A DNA stretch of 29,095 nt from DASRTE01 sp035316885. GTDB lineage: Bacteria; Actinomycetota; Actinomycetes; Jiangellales; Jiangellaceae. The notes beneath the pieces are model-generated. The model was not told the DNA's origin. It worked only from the letters and a program-made list of their open reading frames with translations, and ran no database searches. The DNA is taken from assembly GCA_035316885.1 (NCBI GenBank), contig DATHII010000379.1, positions 1 to 29,095 on the forward strand, given 5' to 3'. Made by a program: the position numbers and the translations under genes. Of the stretch, positions 1-6,723 are shown in pieces (positions within the stretch are counted from its first letter, which is position 1; every line of letters begins with the position of its first letter).

Positions 1-42
1 CGGCGGTCGGCCGGGTTCGAGGGCGGTCTGTGCGACCCCGGT

Positions 43-72
43 TTGACCCTGCCCCACGTGTCCACGTACCGT
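43..72 (+). promoter_or_regulatory. candidate rpmH promoter
   Basis: TTGACC at 43-48 and TACCGT at 67-72 are separated by 18 bases. This fits an actinobacterial housekeeping promoter (TTGAC and TAnnnT) about 100 bases upstream of rpmH. The rest of 1-175 shows no gene; it is the dnaA-side flank of rpmH. The call rests on motif matching only. Confidence 0.45.
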
Positions 73-175
73 GGATCGGTCGACGAGGGCTCCAGTGGTG
101 CGCGCGTGTGCGCACATGTCCGGGCAGTCGTCGGCTCCCCACTGACTCGCACCCCGTCGACCCTGGAGCCCGGAC

Positions 176-310
176 GTGAAGCGCACCTTCCAGCCGAACA
201 ATCGCCGTCGCGCGAGGAAACACGGCTTCCGGCTGCGCATGCACACTCGCGCCGGCCGGGCAATCATCGGCGCCCGCCGTCGCAAGGGCCGTGCCCGCTT
301 GTCCGCCTGA
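176..310 (+). CDS. rpmH: 50S ribosomal protein L34
   Basis: This encodes the 44-residue L34 protein of the large ribosomal subunit. The translation starts VKRTFQPNNRRRARKHGFR and ends KGRARLSA, which is the textbook L34 pattern of a KRTFQPN start and a very basic body. The GTG start is supported by GGAG at 165-168, seven bases upstream, and by the family length of about 45 residues. Most homologs start M(S)KRT, so the start codon here is simply GTG in place of ATG. It opens the conserved gene run that faces away from dnaA and is followed 40 bases later by rnpA, as in most bacteria. Confidence 0.97.
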   Translation: MKRTFQPNNRRRARKHGFRLRMHTRAGRAIIGARRRKGRARLSA

Positions 311-350
311 GCGCGGTCCGACTGTGCCGCTCAGGATCGGAGGAGCACAC

Positions 351-725
351 ATGCTGCCCCCCGAGCATCGGCTGCGGCATTCTCAGGACTTCCGTGCCAC
401 GGTTCGCCGCGGTGTTCGCGTCGGCCGTCCCCTCGTCGTCGTCCACCTTGTGCCGGGATCGGACGAATCCGGTCCGACTCGGGCCGGATTTGCCGTGGGT
501 CGGGTCGTCGGCGGTGCAGTCGTGCGCAACGCCGTCCGGCGGCGGTTGCGCCACCTGATGCGTGACCGGCTCGACAGGTTGCCGCCGGGCTCACGGGTCG
601 TGATCCGGGCACAGAGCGAAGCTGCGGGTGCCCCCGGCGTGGCTCTGGCCCGCGACCTCGACGCCGCACTCGACCGGGCTCTGGCCCGAGTCGCCGGACC
701 GCCCGCGATCGTGGTAGCGCGATGA
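351..725 (+). CDS. rnpA: ribonuclease P protein component
   Basis: This is the protein subunit of RNase P, which assists the catalytic RNA in cutting the 5' leader from precursor tRNAs. It has 124 residues, close to the family norm. The signature RNR-type helix appears as RNAVRRRLR at residues 59-67, preceded by the VGRVVGGAVV segment. The ATG at 351 is chosen because GGAGG at 339-343 sits 7 bases upstream; an in-frame start at 291 would overlap rpmH and lacks this site. Its stop overlaps the yidD start as ATGA at 722-725, suggesting translational coupling. Confidence 0.95.
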   Translation: MLPPEHRLRHSQDFRATVRRGVRVGRPLVVVHLVPGSDESGPTRAGFAVGRVVGGAVVRNAVRRRLRHLMRDRLDRLPPGSRVVIRAQSEAAGAPGVALARDLDAALDRALARVAGPPAIVVAR

Positions 726-1066
726 TGCGCCGAGTGCTGGTCGCGTTGTTGAAGGCCTATCGCCTGCTGATCAGCCCGCTGTACGGCCAGACGTGCCGCT
801 ACTACCCGACATGCTCGGCGTACGCGCTGGGCGCCGTCGAAACCCACGGCGCACTGCGCGGGAGCTGGCTGGCGGCGCGCCGGTTGGGACGGTGCCATCC
901 ATGGACGCCGGGCGGGGTCGACCTGGTCCCCCCGCGGGAGGCCTACCGGTGGTGGGGGCTCGTCCCTGGCATGGACGGCTCCGCCGATGACCACGACACA
1001 ACCACCACCCGACTGCCGCGCACGGGAACCCCGTTCGCCGACACACCGGTCGCCCGAGGAGCCTGA
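722..1066 (+). CDS. yidD: membrane protein insertion efficiency factor YidD
   Basis: YidD is a small membrane-associated protein that helps YidC insert proteins into the cytoplasmic membrane. The 114-residue product has an amphipathic N-terminal helix and the family core CRYYPTCSAYALGAVETHG at residues 25-43. It continues with RLGRCHPWTPGGVDLVP, which contains the third conserved cysteine (C58). The last 35 or so residues are low-complexity and variable, as usual in actinobacteria. Translation starts at 722 or at the adjacent ATG 725; 722 overlaps the rnpA stop. The gene lies directly before yidC, its functional partner. Confidence 0.94.
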   Translation: MMRRVLVALLKAYRLLISPLYGQTCRYYPTCSAYALGAVETHGALRGSWLAARRLGRCHPWTPGGVDLVPPREAYRWWGLVPGMDGSADDHDTTTTRLPRTGTPFADTPVARGA

Positions 1067-1072
1067 ACGCCC

Positions 1073-2023
1073 GTGGACACCCTGCTCGCCCCGCTGTACT
1101 TCCTCGTCAGCTGGATCACGATCGGCTGGCACTGGGTGTTCAGCGAGTTCCTGGGGATCGGTAACGACGGAGTCAACTGGGCGCTGTCGATCATCGGACT
1201 GGTCGTCGTCATCCGGATCCTGCTGATCCCGCTGTTCGTTCGCCAGATCAAGTCGCAACGCAACATGCAGATGTTGCAGCCGAAGGTGCGCGAGATCCAG
1301 AAGAAGTACAAGGGCGACCGTGAACGTCTCCAGCAGGAGACGATGAAGCTCTACAAGGACGCGGGCACGAACCCGTTCGCCTCCTGCCTGCCGATCCTGT
1401 TGCAGGCGCCGTTCCTGTTCGCGTTGTTCCGCGTGCTCGACGGCGTCGCCAAGGACCACCCACGCGGTGCCTTCCAAGACCACCCGGACCTGTTCGAACA
1501 GTTTCAAAAAGCCGAGATCTTCGGTGCGCCGCTGTCGGCGAGCTTCCTGGACGCAGACAACACCCAGACCAAGGTCATCGCGATCGTCATGGTCGTGCTC
1601 ATGACGCTGACAACCTTCATCACCCAACGCCAGATCATGCGCAAGAACATGCCGAAGGAGGCGTTGGAGGGACCCTTCGCGCAGCAGCAGAAGATCCTGC
1701 TGTACGTCCTGCCGTTGGTCTTCGCTGTCTCCGGCGTCTACTTCCCGCTCGGTGTGGTGCTCTACTGGCTGACCTCCAACCTGTGGACGATGGGTCAGCA
1801 GTTCTATGTGATCCGGCGGATGCCGGCTCCGGGCACGCCGGCCGAAGAGGCGCACCGCCGGCGCCTGGAGGCCAAGGCCCAGAAGCGCGGCGATGCGGTT
1901 CCAGCCGGTCAGGTGGCCGAAGAGGCACCGCCGCCACCGCCACCGGTTCGGGAACAACCCAAGCGCAACACCCGGTCACAGCGCCGCAGGAACGCGCAGC
2001 GCAACAAGAAGAAGAAGAATTGA
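1073..2023 (+). CDS. yidC: membrane protein insertase YidC
   Basis: YidC inserts and folds membrane proteins, alone or with SecYEG. The product has 316 residues. A first membrane segment lies near residues 5-25 and the insertase core begins near 38 with R48 in VVIRILLIPLF, the likely hydrophilic-groove arginine. The coiled cytoplasmic hairpin spans about residues 58-98. The hallmark segment from GTNPFASCLPILLQAPF starts at residue 98, and further membrane segments follow. The cytoplasmic tail is proline-rich and then strongly basic, ending KKKKN, a type known to help ribosome binding. The GTG start has AGGAG at 1057-1061 and lies 6 bases after yidD. Confidence 0.96.
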   Translation: MDTLLAPLYFLVSWITIGWHWVFSEFLGIGNDGVNWALSIIGLVVVIRILLIPLFVRQIKSQRNMQMLQPKVREIQKKYKGDRERLQQETMKLYKDAGTNPFASCLPILLQAPFLFALFRVLDGVAKDHPRGAFQDHPDLFEQFQKAEIFGAPLSASFLDADNTQTKVIAIVMVVLMTLTTFITQRQIMRKNMPKEALEGPFAQQQKILLYVLPLVFAVSGVYFPLGVVLYWLTSNLWTMGQQFYVIRRMPAPGTPAEEAHRRRLEAKAQKRGDAVPAGQVAEEAPPPPPPVREQPKRNTRSQRRRNAQRNKKKKN

Positions 2024-2092
2024 CCTCTCCCCGACCGTGCTGCCGTGGGCCGTCGACGGCGACCGATCCCCAGAATCTGTGAGGAGTACGAC

Positions 2093-2776
2093 GTGAGCAA
2101 CGCCGTCACGCCGGAGCACCCGGAGACACCCGATGCGGCGGCCGTGGATGCGCCCTCGTCGCCGCCGCCCGGCTCGTCGGCGACTGTCGAGACGGCAACG
2201 CCCACCGTGACGTCAGGTGCGGCCGAGACGTCAGGTGCGGCCGAGACGTCAGGTGCGGCCGAGACGCAGAGCGGGACGACGCCGGCGCCGAACAGGGCAG
2301 CCACAGGGACAGCCGAGCGCCTGCGGGTGTTGGAGCACGAGGGTGACGTCGCAGCCGACTACCTCGAGGGGCTGCTCGACATCGCCGACTTCGACGGCGA
2401 CATCGACATGGATGTCGAAGGCGACCGGGCAATGGTGTCTGTCGTGGGGGCCGAACTGGGGGAGCTCGTCGGCGATGAGGGGCAGATCCTGGAGGCGCTG
2501 CAGGAGCTCACCAGGCTCGCTGTGATCCGCGAGACCGGGGAACGCAGCCGGCTCATGCTGGACGTCGGGGGTTTCCGAGCGCGCAAGCGTGCCGACCTGA
2601 CGGCGTTGGCGCTGCGGACCGTCGAGAAGGCCAGGTCTACCGGCGATCCGGTGCCGCTGAGTCCGATGACTCCGTTCGAGCGCAAGGTGGTGCACGATGC
2701 GGTGGCCGCGGCAGGGCTACACAGCGAGTCCGAGGGCGAGGAGCCCGAGCGGTACGTCGTCGTACGTCCCGGCTGA
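2093..2776 (+). CDS. jag: Jag/KhpB family RNA-binding protein (KH and R3H domains)
   Basis: This is the SpoIIIJ-associated Jag (KhpB, EloR) family protein, an RNA-binding regulator linked elsewhere to cell elongation and division. It has 227 residues. Residues 1-70 are an Ala/Thr/Pro/Glu-rich disordered arm with a triple TSGAAE repeat. A KH domain lies at about 76-160, with a degenerate GxxG loop at G127-D-E-G130. An R3H domain follows at about 165-226, with the defining Arg-x3-His as R197 and H201. The GTG start has GAGGAG at 2081-2086; an in-frame upstream start at 2045 lacks such support. It lies between yidC and rsmG as in most actinobacteria. Confidence 0.93.
   Translation: MSNAVTPEHPETPDAAAVDAPSSPPPGSSATVETATPTVTSGAAETSGAAETSGAAETQSGTTPAPNRAATGTAERLRVLEHEGDVAADYLEGLLDIADFDGDIDMDVEGDRAMVSVVGAELGELVGDEGQILEALQELTRLAVIRETGERSRLMLDVGGFRARKRADLTALALRTVEKARSTGDPVPLSPMTPFERKVVHDAVAAAGLHSESEGEEPERYVVVRPG
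2210..2263 (+). repeat. three tandem 18-bp repeats inside jag
   Basis: The unit ACGTCAGGTGCGGCCGAG occurs three times without a mismatch or gap, at 2210-2227, 2228-2245 and 2246-2263. It encodes (TSGAAE)3 in the disordered N-terminal arm of Jag. Perfect identity at the DNA level suggests recent slippage expansion, so copy number may vary between strains. Confidence 0.9.
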
Positions 2777-2780
2777 GGTC

Positions 2781-3554
2781 GTGGGTGGAACCAAGAACGG
2801 CACGCCGGCATCCCGGCGTGCCGTTTCACGTGGAACATCGAATGCCCAAGGCTCGGTTTCACGTGAAACAGCGTCCGACAACCCCGGTAGACCGCCGGCG
2901 GCGGCAACGATCGTCTTCGGGGACCGGCTCGCTGTGGCCGAGCGGTACGTGTCGTTGTTGGCCGGCGCCGGCATCGAGCGCGGGCTGATCGGGCCACGCG
3001 AAGTCCCGCGCCTGTGGCACCGCCACGTACTCAACTGCGCCGTGGTCAACGAGGCCATGGCCAACGGCTCGACCGTCGCCGACGTAGGCTCCGGCGCCGG
3101 GCTGCCCGGTGTGGTGCTCGCCGTGGCCCGACCCGATCTGCAGATGACGCTGGTCGAGCCTGCGTTACGTCGCAGCCGGTTCCTCCAGGAGGTCGTCGCC
3201 GAACTCGGGCTCCAGAACACCGTCGTCATCCGAGCTCGGGCCGAAGACCTTGCCGGACAGCTCGAGGTCGAGGCCGTCACAGCGAGGGCGGTGGCGTCGC
3301 TCGAGCGGTTGGCCGGCTGGACCTTGCCCCTGTTGTCCACAGGAGGTCGATTGCTCGCGCTCAAGGGCGCCTCTGTTGTGGACGAGCTTGCACGGGCCTC
3401 GACGGCGCTGCGCAGAATGGGCGCGGCATCCTGGGCCGTGCACGAGTTCGGTCGTGGGATTGTCGACCCTCCGACACGGGTGGCGGTCGTCGAAGTCGGG
3501 CGTCCGGTGCGGGAGGCTGTGTCCCGACGGGGCCGAACGAGAGGCAGGAGATGA
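2781..3554 (+). CDS. rsmG: 16S rRNA (guanine(527)-N7)-methyltransferase RsmG
   Basis: RsmG (GidB) methylates N7 of G527 in 16S rRNA using S-adenosylmethionine; its loss gives low-level streptomycin resistance. The product has 257 residues. Residues 1-45 are a variable extension and the conserved part begins VFGDRLAVAERY at about 45. The segment RGLIGPREVPRLWHRHVLNC follows, and the SAM-binding motif DVGSGAGLPG is at 101-110. No ATG, TTG or CTG lies in frame between 2781 and the conserved core, so GTG 2781 is the only reasonable start, despite a close-spaced weak GAGG. The extension contains two parS sites, read as VSRGTS (15-20) and VSRETA (26-31). The stop overlaps the parA ATG as ATGA. Confidence 0.94.
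   Translation: MGGTKNGTPASRRAVSRGTSNAQGSVSRETASDNPGRPPAAATIVFGDRLAVAERYVSLLAGAGIERGLIGPREVPRLWHRHVLNCAVVNEAMANGSTVADVGSGAGLPGVVLAVARPDLQMTLVEPALRRSRFLQEVVAELGLQNTVVIRARAEDLAGQLEVEAVTARAVASLERLAGWTLPLLSTGGRLLALKGASVVDELARASTALRRMGAASWAVHEFGRGIVDPPTRVAVVEVGRPVREAVSRRGRTRGRR
2822..2837. promoter_or_regulatory. parS: parS site 1
   Basis: The 16-base sequence matches the ParB-binding palindrome TGTTTCACGTGAAACA at 14 of 16 positions; the mismatches are at 2822 and 2833. It lies in the N-terminal coding part of rsmG, 33 bases centre to centre from the next site, so the two may nucleate ParB together. Confidence 0.85.
2855..2870. promoter_or_regulatory. parS: parS site 2
   Basis: This contains the full 14-base palindrome GTTTCACGTGAAAC at 2856-2869 and matches the 16-base parS consensus at 15 positions. 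It lies inside the coding sequence of rsmG, just upstream of parA and parB. Confidence 0.93.
3333..3385. other. possible pair of DnaA boxes inside rsmG
   Basis: TTGTCCACA at 3333-3341 is identical to the actinobacterial DnaA-box consensus. An 8-of-9 match, TCGTCCACA, lies on the opposite strand at 3377-3385. The two face each other across 35 bases within the rsmG coding sequence. Two sites can arise by chance, and no AT-rich unwinding region is present, so this is not an origin. Confidence 0.3.
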
Positions 3555-4825
3555 CGGTGTCCACTGCGGCTGCCGGTCTGGGCTGGCCCGAGCCCGACCG
3601 ACCGGTCGGTGCGTCCGAGGTTGACCTGGGGCGTGGTGGAGACACCGGAGCCCATCTGGGCTGGCCGGAAGCCACAGCAACCGAGGTCACCTCGAGCGTG
3701 GTCGCCGAGCCATCTCTTGCGCCGGGGCTCAGGTCGGACGAGACTCCCGCCGACGGCGGACCGCCTTCTGGGGACGCCAAGCCAGCCCAGGTAGGGGTTG
3801 CACTGACGGCGGACAAGGCAGGTGTCACGACGGCCGTCCGCACGGCGGCACCGGCACAGATCCACACGGCTGCCGACATCGTGATCGATGGCACGCCGAT
3901 GGCCGGAGCCCTCGCCGACGCCGACACGCCCATCGCCCATCAGGCGGCTGCGGCCGTGTTCGTCACCGCCCGCCGGCGTGAGCCCCTGCCGGCACCGGCG
4001 GCGACACGCGTCATGGTTGTCGCCAACCAGAAGGGGGGCGTGGGCAAGACGACGACGACGGTCAACGTCGGCGCGGCGATGGCCTTCAACGGCCTACGCG
4101 TGTTGGTCATCGATCTCGACCCCCAAGGCAACGCGTCCACGGCGCTGGGCATCGACCACCATGCCGACATCCCCAGCGTGTACGACGTGGTGGTGGACGA
4201 GACGCCGGTCGCCGACGTCGTCGTCCCCGTCGACGGCGTCGACGGGCTGTACTGCGTGCCGGCGACGATCGACCTCGCGGGCGCCGAGATCGAACTGGTC
4301 TCGTTGGTCGCCCGCGAGTCGCGCCTTCGCAAGGCGCTCACTGCGCACTTGGCCGCCCTGCCTGAGGACGAGGCGTACGACTACGTGCTCATCGACTGCC
4401 CGCCCTCTCTCGGGCTGCTCACCGTGAATGCCCTCGTGGGGGGCGACGAGGTGTTCATCCCCATCCAGTGCGAGTACTACGCCCTGGAAGGTCTGAGCCA
4501 GTTGCTGAAGAACATCGACCTGGTGCGGGCACACCTCAATCCGTCACTGGCTGTGTCGACGATCCTGCTGACGATGTACGACGGACGAACCCGGCTGGCT
4601 GCTCAGGTCGCCGACGAGGTGCGTTCACATTTCGGCGACACGGTCCTGCGCACTACCATCCCGCGGTCTGTCCGCATCAGCGAAGCGCCCAGCTACGGCC
4701 AGACGGTCATGACCTACGATCCCGGCTCGAGCGGTGCACTGTCCTATCTCGAAGCGGCGCGGGAGATGGCCGAACGAGGCGCCAAGCCCGCCGAGCCTCT
4801 GACCGAGCAGATCACGAAGGAGTAG
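3551..4825 (+). CDS. parA: chromosome-partitioning ATPase ParA
   Basis: ParA is the Walker-type ATPase that binds nucleoid DNA and moves ParB-parS complexes apart. The product has 424 residues. The deviant Walker A motif KGGVGKTT is at 161-168, followed by LVIDLDPQGN and the Walker B segment VLIDCPPSLG. The family C-terminal motif IPRSVRISEAPSYGQ is present. The first 150 or so residues are an unusually long Ala/Thr/Pro-rich arm with two LGWPE motifs (10-14 and 36-40). ATG 3551 overlaps the rsmG stop and has GAGG at 3541-3544. GTG 3557, spaced 6 bases from AGGAG at 3546-3550, is an equally possible start two codons later. parB follows 2 bases after the stop. Confidence 0.96.
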   Translation: MTVSTAAAGLGWPEPDRPVGASEVDLGRGGDTGAHLGWPEATATEVTSSVVAEPSLAPGLRSDETPADGGPPSGDAKPAQVGVALTADKAGVTTAVRTAAPAQIHTAADIVIDGTPMAGALADADTPIAHQAAAAVFVTARRREPLPAPAATRVMVVANQKGGVGKTTTTVNVGAAMAFNGLRVLVIDLDPQGNASTALGIDHHADIPSVYDVVVDETPVADVVVPVDGVDGLYCVPATIDLAGAEIELVSLVARESRLRKALTAHLAALPEDEAYDYVLIDCPPSLGLLTVNALVGGDEVFIPIQCEYYALEGLSQLLKNIDLVRAHLNPSLAVSTILLTMYDGRTRLAAQVADEVRSHFGDTVLRTTIPRSVRISEAPSYGQTVMTYDPGSSGALSYLEAAREMAERGAKPAEPLTEQITKE

Positions 4826-4827
4826 CC

Positions 4828-5898
4828 GTGAGCCAGCGTCGACGTGGCCTTGGTCGTGGCCTGGGGGCCTTGATACCAGCCGGACCCAGTAGGGAGGTAA
4901 AGGACGGCGACGGCGGGCGGCGCAGCCCGGTCGACGTCTTCTTTCCCGATCCCGCCGAGGGCGGTGCAGCGTCGCGCACCTCTGGCGATGTTCCACGTGA
5001 AACGTCGTTCACTGGTAACGGCGCCGGTAACGGCATTACGGCCGATTCGGACCTCGGACTGCTGCCTGTCGCCGGTGCCCGCTTTGCCGAGGTGTCCGTC
5101 GAGGCCATCGCGCCGAACGCACGGCAGCCTCGTGAGGACTTCGACGAGGATGAGATGGCCGAGCTCGTCGAGTCGATCCGGGAAGTGGGGTTGCTGCAGC
5201 CGGTCGTCGTGCGCGCCCTTCGGGGGGGCCGCTTCGAATTGGTCATGGGGGAACGCCGGTGGCGTGCCACCCAGCGGGCCGGCCTGGCGACGATTCCCGT
5301 CATCGTGCGCGATACCCACGATGACGCCATGCTCCGCGACGCCCTGCTGGAGAACCTGCACAGAAGCAATCTCAACCCGCTCGAAGAGGCAGCCGCCTAC
5401 CAGCAGCTACTCGACGACTTCGGTGGAACTCACGACGAACTGGCGACCCGGATCAAACGCTCACGACCCCAGATCTCGAACACCCTACGACTGCTCAAGC
5501 TGCCGCCAGCGGTCCAGCGCCGGGTCGCGGCGGGGGTTCTGTCCGCAGGCCACGCCCGGGCTCTGCTCGGCCTTGCCGACCTCTCGGCACAGGAGCGGCT
5601 CGCCCAGCGCATCGTGGCGGAAGGGCTCAGCGTGCGATCGGTCGAGGAGATCGTCGCCCTCGGTGGAGACACGCCGCCGAAGCCCCGAACCCAGCAGAGC
5701 TCCAAGCCGATCGCTCCCCGCCTCGCGGATATCGCGGCCTCACTGTCCGAACGCCTCGACACGCGGGTCAAGGTCGACCTGGGTCGGAGCAAGGGCAAGG
5801 TGACGATCGAGTTCGCCAGTATCGACGACCTCGAGCGCATCGTCAGCACCATCGCCGCGGTCGGGCACAGCGGGGACCTGCACGACGTTCAGGGATAG
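4828..5898 (+). CDS. parB: chromosome-partitioning protein ParB
   Basis: ParB is the CTP-dependent DNA clamp that loads at parS and spreads to form the segregation complex. The product has 356 residues. The N-terminal ParA-interacting peptide RRRGLGRGLGALIP lies at residues 4-17 and a variable linker follows. The ParB/CTPase domain begins at about residue 90 and includes NARQPREDF and the CTP-binding GERRWRA motif. The helix-turn-helix lies in HDELATRIKRSRPQISNTLRLLKLP, and the C-terminal dimerisation domain ends the protein. GTG 4828 has AAGGAG at 4817-4822, inside the end of parA, so the two genes are coupled. A parS site is embedded in the linker and read as VPRETS. Confidence 0.97.
   Translation: MSQRRRGLGRGLGALIPAGPSREVKDGDGGRRSPVDVFFPDPAEGGAASRTSGDVPRETSFTGNGAGNGITADSDLGLLPVAGARFAEVSVEAIAPNARQPREDFDEDEMAELVESIREVGLLQPVVVRALRGGRFELVMGERRWRATQRAGLATIPVIVRDTHDDAMLRDALLENLHRSNLNPLEEAAAYQQLLDDFGGTHDELATRIKRSRPQISNTLRLLKLPPAVQRRVAAGVLSAGHARALLGLADLSAQERLAQRIVAEGLSVRSVEEIVALGGDTPPKPRTQQSSKPIAPRLADIAASLSERLDTRVKVDLGRSKGKVTIEFASIDDLERIVSTIAAVGHSGDLHDVQG
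4989..5004. promoter_or_regulatory. parS: parS site 3
   Basis: This matches TGTTTCACGTGAAACA at 14 of 16 positions, with mismatches at 4993 and 5004. It sits in the linker-coding part of parB, so ParB binds its own gene, and it encodes VPRETS. Confidence 0.85.
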
Positions 5899-5948
5899 CG
5901 CGGGCAGCCAACCTTCGATTCGTCACCTGGTCGCGGGCCCCAGTCCCC

Positions 5949-5966
5949 CGGCCGTTACACCGGCCG
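5949..5966. terminator. weak bidirectional terminator between parB and the GNAT gene
   Basis: CGGCCG at 5949-5954 and 5961-5966 flank a six-base loop. The hairpin overlaps the stop codon of the convergent GNAT gene and lies 50 bases after parB. There is no T-run on either side. The rest of 5899-5948 shows nothing recognisable. Confidence 0.3.
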
Positions 5967-6581
5967 CAGCGACGGCTCTGGGACGACTGATCCCAGGATC
6001 CGCTCGACCGCCACCTCGACATCGGCGCGCCAGTCGAGGGTCGAGCGTAGGTCGAGCCGCAGCCGCGGCCACCGATGGTGGGGCCGCACCGTCTCGAAGC
6101 CGACCACTTTCAGGTAGTCGGCGGGCACGACGCAGCCGGGACGCTCCCACCGAGCGTCACCGAAAGCCTCCACCGCCCTGAACCCCCGTCGCAGTAGGTC
6201 CTTCGCGGCGGCGTGTACCAACGACCGGCCGAGCCCGGCACCCTGACGGTCGGGACGGACGAAGGCCGTGACGAGCAGGGCCGCGTCCGCGCTGACTGGG
6301 CTGGTGGGAAAGGTGGCTGCACGCGGCACCAGCGCGGGCGGTGCGTACATGATGTACCCGGCGGGTACATCGTCGACGTAGGCGAGAACGCCGCACCTGC
6401 CCCATTCGAGCAGCACGGCGGATACCCAGGCCTCCTTCTCCAGGGCTCGGTCGCCGGCCTGGGCGGCACGCTCGGCAGCGACGGCTCCCAGCTCCCAGGA
6501 CACGCAGGCCCGACACGGCTGTAGGAGATCGCCCAGGTTGTCCAGTGTCACCGGTTCCAGCCTCCGCCTCGGCGGATGCAC
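5955..6581 (-). CDS. GNAT family N-acetyltransferase
   Basis: This is a probable acetyl-CoA-dependent N-acetyltransferase of unknown substrate. The product has 208 residues. The GNAT core shows strand 4 as ALLVTAFVRPDRQGAG and the acetyl-CoA pyrophosphate loop as RQGAGLGRSLVHAAAKDLLRRG (R/Q-x2-G-x-G/A pattern). A later LKVVGFETVRPH segment is typical of the domain end. The GTG start has GGGAGG a few bases upstream. A gene of this kind sits next to parB in many actinobacteria; the M. tuberculosis neighbour Rv3916c occupies the same place. It is last in the minus-strand group after cwlM and converges on parB. Confidence 0.8.
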   Translation of the reverse strand: MHPPRRRLEPVTLDNLGDLLQPCRACVSWELGAVAAERAAQAGDRALEKEAWVSAVLLEWGRCGVLAYVDDVPAGYIMYAPPALVPRAATFPTSPVSADAALLVTAFVRPDRQGAGLGRSLVHAAAKDLLRRGFRAVEAFGDARWERPGCVVPADYLKVVGFETVRPHHRWPRLRLDLRSTLDWRADVEVAVERILGSVVPEPSLRPV

Positions 6582-6657
6582 GCAGACCTCCCTGCGGGTG
6601 CGGATTCAGCTCGGCTCCCACGAGGGGCCGATATCGCATCGTAGTGGTCTAGATGGT

Positions 6658-6673
6658 TGTTTCACGTGAAACA
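6658..6673. promoter_or_regulatory. parS: parS site 4 (perfect)
   Basis: All 16 bases match TGTTTCACGTGAAACA. It lies in the 142-base gap between cwlM (ends 6724) and the GNAT gene (starts 6581). It is the only parS site here outside coding sequence and the best match, so it is probably the strongest ParB-loading site in the window. Confidence 0.95.
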
Positions 6674-6723
6674 AGGGCGCCACTGCCCACATCCAGGCCA
6701 GCACAGAGCGCGCGCGTCGTAGG

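Noticed and set aside
50..66. CACGTG near the left end as a possible parS site, and TGTCCAC as a DnaA box
   Set aside because: The 16-mer around CACGTG matches parS at only 8 positions, and the DnaA-like 9-mer matches 7 of 9. Neither is convincing.
383..1957. A 524-codon open frame on the minus strand opposite rnpA, yidD and yidC
   Set aside because: It lies opposite three clearly identified genes and its product is rich in Arg, Asp, Gln and His with no recognisable domain, as expected from codon bias on the opposite strand of high-GC genes.
2359..3940. Minus-strand frames of 212 and 407 codons across jag, rsmG and parA
   Set aside because: They contain parS sites by reverse reading and seem long, but no family pattern is visible and the plus-strand genes are certain.
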